This document shows, one piece after another, positions 11,694 through 18,716 of a stretch of 38,604 nt of DNA. Under the pieces are notes generated by a model, which saw nothing but the letters and a program-made list of their open reading frames with translations, did not search any database and was not told the DNA's origin. This DNA comes from a virus. Numbering within the stretch: the first letter of the stretch is position 1; each line of letters starts with the position of its first letter. The stretch is from positions 1-38,604 of IMG/VR virus record IMGVR_UViG_3300050821_002205. One strand, 5' to 3'. A program made the position numbers and the translations under genes.

Positions 11694-13954
11694 GTCTCGC
11701 AACTTTTGACTTCGAAACCAAGGGTACCGCCGGGTTCGTGTGGGTACCGCCCTACGTTGACGGCAAGCTCGGGCATTGGGAATCGTTGCCCGGGTTCGAT
11801 TCGCAAAAGCGCGGCCTCAAGGCTGTAACGACGCGCGTCTATATCGAGCATGAATCGTTTATGCCGTTGATGCTCGCGTACGATTTGACCCCCGAGTACG
11901 GCGGCTCGACCGAGGTACAATGGGAACTCGGTACGTCGTTCGCGCCGCTGTTCCCGCTGTTCGACCATATCCGCGCCGGCAAATTGCTTGAGGGCCATGG
12001 CGTCAGTTTCGAGTATCAGGTTTGGAAATACTTTTGTGTGCCGCGTTGGGGTTGGCCCGAGATTTCGATAAGGCAACTGCGGTGCTCGTCCGTGAAGTGC
12101 CGCGCCGCCGGCTACCCGGGCGCGTTGGGCAACGTCACTGAGGTATTGCCCGTCCGAACTAAAAAGGACAAGGACGGCAAGCACCTCATGGATTTGTTTT
12201 CTATCCCACGTAACCCGACCAAGAAAGACCCGCGGGTGTTCACGCTGCCGAGCGACGCGCCTGACGAATGGGCCCGATACAAAAATTACAACCGTGTGGA
12301 CATTCGCAGCGAACACGAGGTTTCGACACTCGTGCCAGATTTGCCGCCCGACGAGCAACGGCGTTGGTTCCTCGACCAAGAAATCAATGACAGGGGCATG
12401 GCGGTCGATTCCAAGCATATCGAGGATTGCATCGCAATCGTTGAGCAAACGTACAACAAATTCGGTACAGAATTTCGCGAGCTAACCGGCGGTATCGAGC
12501 CGACCGAATTGGCGCAACTACAAGGTTGGCTCACTGCCGGCGGCGTGCCCATGTACAACATGCAGGCAAAGACGGTTGACGCTACTGTCGATCGACTCAC
12601 GATCGAGACGGCCAACAATGGCGGCCTCGTGAGCCCGCAGCTACGCGCATTGCAGATTCGGCAAATGCTCGCCTCGGCAAGCGTCAAGAAACTCTACGCC
12701 CTGCGCGCGAGCACGAGCCGCGACGGCCGGGTGCATGACATGTATCAGATGCACGCCACACACCACGGGCGCACGGGCGGCTATGGCCCTCAGCCGGCGA
12801 ACTTATACAAGGGCGATTGGCACGAGCCGCCCGACGTGGACAAGGCCCTAACCGTCATCGCCTCGCGCTCACTACCCGCGATCGAGGCGGCGTACCCCAA
12901 GCTCGGCCCGCTCGACGTGGTCAACAACTGCCTGCGCTCGCTGTTCATCGCCGGCCCCGGCATGCAACTTATATCGTCGGACTATTCCGCGATTGAGGAC
13001 GTTGTGCTTGCTGCGCTCGCGGGCGAACAATGGGTGCTCGACGTTCACCACACGCACGGCATGATTTACGAGGCGCAGATATCGCGCATGACCGGCGTGC
13101 CGTTTCAAGAGTTCATTGACCATCGAATAAAAACCGGCGGCGTGTTCGTCAACGGCCGCGACCACGTAGGCGGGATTTTCGGCGGTAAGCATCACCCGTT
13201 GCGACAGCAAGGCAAGCTCGCGAAATTGTCCGGGGGTTACGCCTCATGGATCAACGGTTGGAAGAAATTTGGCGCCGACAAGTATTACAGCGACGATCGG
13301 GAAATCAAACGCGCCATTCTCGACTATCGCGACACTGTGCCCAACACGGTCGAGCTATGGGGCGGACAGACGCGTAACAAATTTAACCGCGCACCCGACG
13401 GCAGCTACGCGCCCGAGCGCGAGGAGTTGTACGGCCTTGAGGGTGCGGCAATTCAGGCCGTCAAGGAACCGGGCAAAGCTTTCTACGGCAACCGCGCGCG
13501 AACTATCGTGTTTCAAATGGGCGCCGACGATTGCCTGTATATGGTATTGCCGAGCGGCCGATTTATTCAGTACCACACGCCGCGCCTCGCGCCGGCCACG
13601 CGGCAATGGGCGAGCCCGTGGGAACTTGCGCTTACCTATTGGGGTTGGAACACGAACCCCGAAAAGGGCCCGCCCGCGTGGATACAAATGGATTTGTACG
13701 GCGGCGTGCTCACGCAGAACGCGACCGGCGGGACGGCTCGCGACATTCAAATGCACGGCATGGAAAACGTCACGGCGCTCGGTTATCCGATTGTCATGCA
13801 CGCGTATGACGAGACGGTGAGCGAGGTACCTATCGGGTTTGGCCGTATCGAGGAGTTCGAGGAGGGCCTTAACTCGCTGCCGGCGTATGCAAAGGGTTGG
13901 CCGATCAAAGCCAAAGGCGGTTGGATCGGCCCCCGTTACGGCAAATGGGATTAA
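11690..13954 (+). CDS. Family A DNA polymerase with 3'-5' exonuclease domain
   Basis: A 754-residue replicative DNA polymerase of phage PolA type. Exonuclease motifs: TFDFET (D7, E9), GHGVSFEYQVW (Exo II, Glu where Asp is usual) and YNRVDIRSE (Exo III). Polymerase motifs: A at SDYSAIEDVVLAALAGE (D431), B at R505-x3-K509-x7-Y517 (ending YA instead of the usual YG) and C at VMHAYDETVSEVP (D707-E708, Tyr replacing the common His of HDE). The ATG at 11690 overlaps the endoVII stop; upstream frame sequence is shadow. The TAA shares TTAA (13951-13954) with the stop of the convergent spanin gene. It coexists with an AEP primase-polymerase, which may do priming only. Confidence 0.95.
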   Translation: MSLATFDFETKGTAGFVWVPPYVDGKLGHWESLPGFDSQKRGLKAVTTRVYIEHESFMPLMLAYDLTPEYGGSTEVQWELGTSFAPLFPLFDHIRAGKLLEGHGVSFEYQVWKYFCVPRWGWPEISIRQLRCSSVKCRAAGYPGALGNVTEVLPVRTKKDKDGKHLMDLFSIPRNPTKKDPRVFTLPSDAPDEWARYKNYNRVDIRSEHEVSTLVPDLPPDEQRRWFLDQEINDRGMAVDSKHIEDCIAIVEQTYNKFGTEFRELTGGIEPTELAQLQGWLTAGGVPMYNMQAKTVDATVDRLTIETANNGGLVSPQLRALQIRQMLASASVKKLYALRASTSRDGRVHDMYQMHATHHGRTGGYGPQPANLYKGDWHEPPDVDKALTVIASRSLPAIEAAYPKLGPLDVVNNCLRSLFIAGPGMQLISSDYSAIEDVVLAALAGEQWVLDVHHTHGMIYEAQISRMTGVPFQEFIDHRIKTGGVFVNGRDHVGGIFGGKHHPLRQQGKLAKLSGGYASWINGWKKFGADKYYSDDREIKRAILDYRDTVPNTVELWGGQTRNKFNRAPDGSYAPEREELYGLEGAAIQAVKEPGKAFYGNRARTIVFQMGADDCLYMVLPSGRFIQYHTPRLAPATRQWASPWELALTYWGWNTNPEKGPPAWIQMDLYGGVLTQNATGGTARDIQMHGMENVTALGYPIVMHAYDETVSEVPIGFGRIEEFEEGLNSLPAYAKGWPIKAKGGWIGPRYGKWD

Positions 13955-14445
13955 TGAGGCGGCGCGGGTTTCGGCGCTGCGGCTTGAATTACCGTTACTT
14001 CGCGGGCGTCGTGGAGACAGGCTGTTGACGCTCGGCTAATGCTTGCGCCAACGTCTGCAAACGCTTGTTCAAGTCGGCTATTGCTTCCGGGGCCTGCGCC
14101 GGTTCCGCCGCTTCCGCCGGGATTTGCCATTGCGGCAAACAAGCCGCCGGCACGTAATGCGGCTTGAACGCTGCGCACGCTGTCAGTAACAGAACTGACA
14201 AGAGCGTCAGACTTCGCTTTAAGGTCGTCATTTTGCTTTGCTACCTGTTGTTGCAGTTGAGTACGATCAACGAGCGCCGCGTTTAGGTCGGCCTGTGCTT
14301 TTGCGAGCACCGACGCCTGCGCGAGCTTGTCGATATTCCATTGAGCTTGAACGTGAAACATGCCGACTTTGACGCCGCAGCCAAATAGAATGGCCGCGAC
14401 GATCACGTAAGCAATCGCTCGAATTTCGAGTTGGGTTGGTGTCAT
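13951..14445 (-). CDS. Rz: Inner-membrane spanin (i-spanin, Rz-like)
   Basis: A 164-residue protein with the Rz layout: a short N terminus, one signal-anchor (AIAYVIVAAILFGCGVKVG, about residues 10-28), then a long periplasmic helical/coiled-coil region rich in Ala, Gln and Lys (QADLNAALVDRTQLQQQVAKQ, DLKAKSDALVSSV) and a Gly/Pro-rich tail. It bridges the periplasm with Rz1 to fuse inner and outer membranes at the last step of lysis of Gram-negative hosts. The ATG at 14445 overlaps the upstream membrane protein stop (ATGA). Rz1 is entirely nested in it in another frame. The gene ends inside the last codon of the convergent DNA polymerase. Confidence 0.85.
   Translation of the reverse strand: MTPTQLEIRAIAYVIVAAILFGCGVKVGMFHVQAQWNIDKLAQASVLAKAQADLNAALVDRTQLQQQVAKQNDDLKAKSDALVSSVTDSVRSVQAALRAGGLFAAMANPGGSGGTGAGPGSNSRLEQAFADVGASISRASTACLHDAREVTVIQAAAPKPAPPH
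13995..14231 (-). CDS. Rz1: Outer-membrane spanin lipoprotein (o-spanin, Rz1-like), nested in Rz
   Basis: A 78-residue lipoprotein in a different frame wholly inside Rz. A basic start (MTTLKR) is followed by a hydrophobic core and a lipobox LLTAC with Cys19 as lipidation site. The mature part of about 60 residues is Pro- and Gln-containing (LPQWQIPAEAAEPAQAPEA) and ends in an Ala/Gln-rich helix. This is the typical form of an o-spanin, anchored in the outer membrane and binding the Rz periplasmic domain. The fully embedded Rz1 arrangement is known in lambda-like and Bcep781-like phages. The lipobox makes a chance frame very unlikely. Confidence 0.88.
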   Translation of the reverse strand: MTTLKRSLTLLSVLLLTACAAFKPHYVPAACLPQWQIPAEAAEPAQAPEAIADLNKRLQTLAQALAERQQPVSTTPAK

Positions 14446-14627
14446 GGTGTGCTGTCCGGGGTTTTGGAATCGCGTAGAACGAACCAATGGTACAACCCGA
14501 GTATCGTGGGAACTGCGCCGCAGACGGCCCCAACAATGACCGGGTCAGGATGCAAAAACGCCAACGTCAGCAAGGCGAACTCAGCGGCGCCGACGTGAAT
14601 GGCAATGTACCAGTCGCGAAAATCCAC
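14442..14627 (-). CDS. Small two-TM protein of the lysis cassette, possible holin or antiholin
   Basis: A 61-residue protein with two hydrophobic segments, about residues 8-26 (IAIHVGAAEFALLTLAFL) and 31-50 (VIVGAVCGAVPTILGLYHWF), separated by a short HPDP turn. The charged tail ends RDSKTPDSTP. Size and topology fit a class II holin, and it lies directly before the spanins. The start is uncertain: GTG 14627 (MDFRDWYIAIHVG) just after the previous gene begins most sensibly, but no good Shine-Dalgarno is visible and the frame is open farther upstream (with an Arg-rich shadow). The neighbouring gene also encodes a small membrane protein, so assigning holin versus antiholin is not possible from sequence alone. 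Confidence 0.55.
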   Translation of the reverse strand: MDFRDWYIAIHVGAAEFALLTLAFLHPDPVIVGAVCGAVPTILGLYHWFVLRDSKTPDSTP

Positions 14628-14634
14628 GGGGGTT

Positions 14635-14820
14635 TTAGATTTTCTTGGCTTCCGCCTCGACCTTGGCGACGACTGCCGGCGCGGCTGTCTCGACCCGGGC
14701 AATGTCGGCCTTGGCGGTAGCTACGGCCGCGGCGCCCTCGCCCTTTTTGCTGCGATTGCCCACGATGAACCCGAACGCGAACGCCGCAACGAGGGCGACG
14801 CCTGCAATGATGATAGTCAT
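14635..14820 (-). CDS. Small single-TM protein of the lysis cassette
   Basis: A 61-residue protein with a hydrophobic N terminus (MTIIIAGVALVAAFAFGFIVG, residues 1-21) followed by NRSKKGE and an Ala/Val/Lys-rich helix (ADIARVETAAPAVVAKVEAE). Topology suggests N-out with a cytoplasmic helical tail, or a signal anchor. The ATG at 14820 has AGGAG 9 nt upstream, one of the better ribosome sites in the late region. It lies between the endolysin and the two-TM protein, so it is a candidate holin/antiholin partner or lysis regulator. I do not recognise a specific family. Confidence 0.65.
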   Translation of the reverse strand: MTIIIAGVALVAAFAFGFIVGNRSKKGEGAAAVATAKADIARVETAAPAVVAKVEAEAKKI

Positions 14821-14851
14821 GTCAGATAACTCCTATGTTGAAACCGGCCCA

Positions 14852-15313
14852 TTATACCGCGGACGGGTCGCCGATCATAGCCGCCTCGCCCTCGCGGCGC
14901 GTCACGAGCCCGCCGAGGCGCTTGCCGCCGGCAAACTCCCAATCGAGTAGGTGTGTGCGTACCCCCGCCCAATCGCCCGCGAGAACGCATTTGCGGACGG
15001 TTGAGCCCTGATAGTTGCCCGAGCCCTCGTTGTACACAAAGTCGGTGAGGGCGTCTTGGGCGCCGTCGGGCCAATTGACGCCCGGCGACAGTGCGAGGAG
15101 TTGCGCCCGGGCGCGGTCGAGCTTGGCCGCAAGGGCGACGTCGCACTGTGCGTATGTCCACACGAGGCCGAGCACAACCTCGGGGCCGGTCGTCCCGTAG
15201 CCGATTGTCGGTACCGGCGGCTTGGCGTTGGTGTCCAAGTACGCCGTAACCGTGCCGTCGTGGTTGTCGGTTGCGCGGCCCTCGCGGGCTTTGACGAAAT
15301 CGAGGAGCAACAT
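14852..15313 (-). CDS. Endolysin, GH24 lysozyme (muramidase)
   Basis: A 153-residue muramidase without a signal peptide. The GH24 catalytic set is visible: KAREG (E11), YLDT (D27) and PTIGYGTT (T36), although the loop between E11 and D27 is longer than in T4 lysozyme (RATDNHDGTVT inserted). Further family motifs are ALTDFVYNEGSG and GLVTRREGEAAMI near the C terminus. It cleaves peptidoglycan glycan strands and needs a holin for export, matching the small membrane proteins just downstream. The ATG at 15313 overlaps the TAA of the preceding gene by one base (TAATG) and has GAGG 9 nt upstream. Confidence 0.93.
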   Translation of the reverse strand: MLLLDFVKAREGRATDNHDGTVTAYLDTNAKPPVPTIGYGTTGPEVVLGLVWTYAQCDVALAAKLDRARAQLLALSPGVNWPDGAQDALTDFVYNEGSGNYQGSTVRKCVLAGDWAGVRTHLLDWEFAGGKRLGGLVTRREGEAAMIGDPSAV

Positions 15314-15612
15314 TAGTGATTGCCTCGGGCGAAGTAATCGACGGCGGCCCCGAGCGCGGTGCCGATGATTCCGCCGACGGTCGCGATTGCTGTGACGAAT
15401 CCACGTTGCCGGGCACTCGATATGTTGATTTTCTGAATACCGCTTGCGAGCGTGGCGACGCTTGCAGCGTGCGCGGCGGCTGTGTCCTTGTCGTCCTGCA
15501 CGTGTTGCTTGAACGCCGCGGCCTGCCCGTCAACCTTGCCCTCAAGGCGGCCCAAATCGCCGCGCATGTTGATAAGCACGTTGTATATGTCAGCGTTCGA
15601 GACTTCACTCAT
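15313..15612 (-). CDS. Small coiled-coil protein with C-terminal membrane anchor
   Basis: A 99-residue protein: residues 1-70 form a heptad-rich helix (DIYNVLINMRGDLGRLEGKVDG, then HVQDDKDTAAAHAASVATLASGIQKI), followed by one hydrophobic segment near the C terminus (FVTAIATVGGIIGTALGAAV, about 74-93) and a short tail. This resembles the coiled-coil plus TM layout of XhlA-like phage hemolysin/holin-associated proteins that precede endolysin genes, though I cannot confirm homology. The ATG at 15612 (MSEVSNADIYNVL) is chosen because sequence upstream in frame is shadow of the tail fibre gene. It couples to the endolysin by TAATG. Confidence 0.7.
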   Translation of the reverse strand: MSEVSNADIYNVLINMRGDLGRLEGKVDGQAAAFKQHVQDDKDTAAAHAASVATLASGIQKINISSARQRGFVTAIATVGGIIGTALGAAVDYFARGNH

Positions 15613-15617
15613 GGCGG

Positions 15618-16850
15618 TTAGTGTCCAATGGCAATGTAGTTGATAAGCGTGGTGTTGTTGCTGTACTGCGTCCAACCCGTGTTGGTTGACGACAGGTAGG
15701 TAAAGAACTCGACGCCCGTGGACGAGGCAACGACCGGAATGACGACAAAGCACTCGGTCGTGAACGGCGTCGAGAACGCGTGCGTTTGGTTGCCGCCGAC
15801 CGAATGGTTGACGATGCCCCAACGTACCTGTATGCCGTTTGCGAAGTTCAAGCCGCCATTGACCGAGACGACGGCCGAGTTGCCGGCGAGCCCCTGCACA
15901 AATGCGGTTGTCGCGAGCTTGAGCGTGTTGTCGGTAAGCGGCGGCGTGGGCGCGGTCGGCGTGCCCGAGAAAATCGGCGAGGCGAGTTTCGCGTACAGCG
16001 CAAGCGCGGCCGTGATTGCCGCTTGAGTAAATGCCGTCGTCGCAATCTGCGTGTTGTTGGTCGTCGCGGGCGAGGCCGTCGGCGCCGTCGGCGTTCCTGT
16101 CAGCGCGGGCGAATTGATCGGCGCGAGGCCGGCCGTGCTAACGCCTGTGGTTTGAATGTTCACGCCGTCGCCGTAAATCGTCGTGGGCGCAGCGGTACCC
16201 GTGGCCGGAATGATGACGCCTGTACCGCTCGCGGTTTTGAGCGTAACGGTAAATGCGCCCGAGCATCCATTCGAGGTAATCCACGATTGACCCGCGTTGG
16301 CCGGGAATATCACGTTGACGTTGGCAGAAAGGGTGCCGACAAATTCAAGAAACGGCAATGCAGATTGCAGTGCCGTCAGAGTCACGTTGGTCGAGGACAG
16401 CGCAACCTGTATGCCGCCGACGCCGCCGAGTGGGGCCCAACCTGCGCCGCCCGTGTCCGGGTTCGTGGTGTTGCCGTCAACGAGATTTACCCATTGGCTA
16501 TTGGTGCCGGCGGCCGGGCCCGTTGCGTTCAACACTGCGCCGAGCGGATAGCCGGTAATCGTGCTTGACATTGTCGCGTTGTATTTCGGCAGAGCGCCGG
16601 CCGCGAAGTTCGCGCAATACGCCGAAACCATCCACAAAATACCGTTCATGTCCTGCCCAAAGAATGGCAGGCCGCCCGACGCCTCGGGGGTCATGGTGTT
16701 CGGCGGGAACCCGTCTGTAAACGACGCCGCGTTAACCGTGGTCGAAATCTGCGACGGCACGGGAATCGGCAAATTGATGAACGTAGGGTTGGCAGCGCCA
16801 AAACCGAACGGTTGCGCGATCAATAGCGGTGTTACGAGTGTGCTTGACAT
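15618..16850 (-). CDS. Tail fibre protein
   Basis: A 410-residue fibre. The N-terminal 80 residues (MSSTLVTPLLIAQPFGFGAANP to GGLPFFGQDMNGILWMVSAY) match the baseplate-attachment end of many phage fibres. The middle is Thr/Gly/Ala-rich beta structure with two SPALTGTPTAPT-like repeats (SPALTGTPTAPTASPATTNN, SPIFSGTPTAPTPPLTDN), each followed by IATTAF or LATTAF, a pattern typical of trimeric fibres. The C terminus (GIQVRWGIVNHSVGGNQTHAF to INYIAIGH) resembles the gp53-like fibre tip that binds host receptors. ATG 16850. It lies between the lysis genes and the baseplate genes, as usual for the last virion gene of the late operon. Confidence 0.85.
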   Translation of the reverse strand: MSSTLVTPLLIAQPFGFGAANPTFINLPIPVPSQISTTVNAASFTDGFPPNTMTPEASGGLPFFGQDMNGILWMVSAYCANFAAGALPKYNATMSSTITGYPLGAVLNATGPAAGTNSQWVNLVDGNTTNPDTGGAGWAPLGGVGGIQVALSSTNVTLTALQSALPFLEFVGTLSANVNVIFPANAGQSWITSNGCSGAFTVTLKTASGTGVIIPATGTAAPTTIYGDGVNIQTTGVSTAGLAPINSPALTGTPTAPTASPATTNNTQIATTAFTQAAITAALALYAKLASPIFSGTPTAPTPPLTDNTLKLATTAFVQGLAGNSAVVSVNGGLNFANGIQVRWGIVNHSVGGNQTHAFSTPFTTECFVVIPVVASSTGVEFFTYLSSTNTGWTQYSNNTTLINYIAIGH

Positions 16851-16862
16851 GGTCAGCTAGCC

Positions 16863-18716
16863 CTAGACGTTGGTATTTATGGTAACAGAAACGCCCGGCG
16901 GCGTGGGAATGACCCCGGATTGTTCCAGAATCGCGAGTTGAATTGCGGTCGGCGTAAACGTCAGGTTGTACGAAATCGCCATTGGGCCCGTGTTGAGCAC
17001 GAATGCCGTGCCCTGCCCGTAGAGATTCTGCAAAATCTGATTGATTGCCGGCGCGGTCGTCGTGGCGATATTCGCGAACGCCTTTGCGAGAATCAATTGC
17101 CGGTAAGAATCGTCAGGCAGCAAATACGCCGTCGTGGCATTGTGCCCCGTGTAGAACGCGCCGCCGACGGGCGGGTTGTTGTACGGCGGCTGATCGGAAC
17201 CGGCCGGCGTCCAATCCTGAGCGGGCTGCGATTCGCTCGACTGATAGAACCCAACGTAATCGGTCGTATTCGGAATTTGCAACAGCCGCGACACGCCAAC
17301 AATTTTGCCCCATATGTCGAGGCCGAAACCGACAGCCGTGTCAACATTCCAAACGAAATTGAAAAAGTTAGCGAAGTTCGCCGATTGGTCAATGTACTGA
17401 TTGAGGTTGTTGACTAGCTGCAAAATCGTCGGCGAGTTCGCATACTGCGAAATAACCGTTGCCTCGAAATCGAACAGAGTGCCGACCGCGGGTATACCCT
17501 GCGACAACACGAACGAGACGATGGTACCGACAGCAACCGCCGCGCCTGCGTTCGGGTTCTGCGCTTGCACTTCGCCCGGCGGCACAAATTTCGACGGCGC
17601 CGAACCGATCGCACCCGGCACGAGGCCGAGCGACAACAACAGGTTGATTGCGTCCGTCTGCGTGAGCCCGAACAAATCGGGAACCGTGAGCGCCGGCAAT
17701 CCCGAGGACACGACCACGTTGACGGGAGTATCGACAATCACAACGTCGCCGGCCAGCGGCGATTGGCTTATGACATTGCCGGCAATAATTACGCCGCTAG
17801 CCTGATACGTGATTGTACCTATGACCAAATCCGCGGCAGACAAAAGCGCGGGTACAACTACAGAAATTGAGGCGTTGGTAAGATCGGGTACCGTCGTATC
17901 GCTTGAGCCTGCCGACACAACAATATCGACGGGCGTAGCGTGATTAACAAGCGTGCCCGGGGCCGGCGATTGACTTATGACTTGTCCCGCGGGCGCGGGA
18001 TTGAACGCACCTATAATCGTGCCGACAGTTAGATTGGCCGCGACGATATCCGCCTCGGCCGCCGCCTGCATTTCGCCGACGACGTTGGGCACGGTGACAG
18101 GCAACAAATCTGAGTTCGGGCCCCATACCCAATTTTTGATTGTCGTGGTCGTGACGCCGTTGCCCACAAAGTAACCGCCGGCCGACCATGTTTGTAACGT
18201 GGCCGCACTGACGATTGCTGATACGTCTTGCGAGGCGCAAAAAGTAAGCAATCCCGTGTTTAGGTCGATCGCGTAAACCGAGGCGACAGTGCCCGAGATA
18301 GACAGGTATTGCGTCAGAAATGCCGAACTTGTGTTATACGGAATCGGCGGCGAAATTGGCAACGTGTACCGTGTCTCGCCCGCGCCATTGTTGACAGCGA
18401 ATACAACCTCGTTCAAAAACCCGGGGTCGCTTATGCTGCCCGGCGACGCGGTCAAGTAATGCGTCGCGTCGAGGGCAAAGCCAACAAAAATCGCCGTTAC
18501 ATTACCCGAGACAAGCCCCACGTCGAAACCGACATACACGTTGTCAGTTTCAGGCCCCGAGGCATTGACCGAGAATATTGATAGATACGAACCCGACGAA
18601 TTGGTGTTCGTGAAATTGCCCGACCCAACGGTATACGCAAACCCCGTGTTTGCTGCGCCGGCAAAATATGCCAGTTCGCTCGGGCTGAGTAGTGGCGCGC
18701 GGCCCCGAAAGCTCAT
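16863..18716 (-). CDS. DUF2612-type baseplate protein fused to three PASTA repeats and N-terminal beta domain
   Basis: A 617-residue protein. Residues 1-205: beta-rich, possibly lectin-like (DNVYVGFDVGL, FALDATHYLTA). Residues 208-268, 275-338 and 344-406: three PASTA repeats (VPNVVGEMQ, VPDLTNASIS, VPDLFGLTQ; each with SQSP or AQNP and ending VDIVVS-like). Residues about 415-600: a DUF2612-type baseplate domain (SQYANSPTILQLVNNLNQYID, VDTAVGFGLDIWGKIVGVSR), occupying the place of P2 gpI / T4 gp6-type wedge partners. PASTA domains bind muropeptides in bacterial kinases and are not a normal part of this baseplate protein. They may contact peptidoglycan or act as a spacer. The ATG at 18716 overlaps the gpJ stop (ATGA). 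Confidence 0.8.
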   Translation of the reverse strand: MSFRGRAPLLSPSELAYFAGAANTGFAYTVGSGNFTNTNSSGSYLSIFSVNASGPETDNVYVGFDVGLVSGNVTAIFVGFALDATHYLTASPGSISDPGFLNEVVFAVNNGAGETRYTLPISPPIPYNTSSAFLTQYLSISGTVASVYAIDLNTGLLTFCASQDVSAIVSAATLQTWSAGGYFVGNGVTTTTIKNWVWGPNSDLLPVTVPNVVGEMQAAAEADIVAANLTVGTIIGAFNPAPAGQVISQSPAPGTLVNHATPVDIVVSAGSSDTTVPDLTNASISVVVPALLSAADLVIGTITYQASGVIIAGNVISQSPLAGDVVIVDTPVNVVVSSGLPALTVPDLFGLTQTDAINLLLSLGLVPGAIGSAPSKFVPPGEVQAQNPNAGAAVAVGTIVSFVLSQGIPAVGTLFDFEATVISQYANSPTILQLVNNLNQYIDQSANFANFFNFVWNVDTAVGFGLDIWGKIVGVSRLLQIPNTTDYVGFYQSSESQPAQDWTPAGSDQPPYNNPPVGGAFYTGHNATTAYLLPDDSYRQLILAKAFANIATTTAPAINQILQNLYGQGTAFVLNTGPMAISYNLTFTPTAIQLAILEQSGVIPTPPGVSVTINTNV

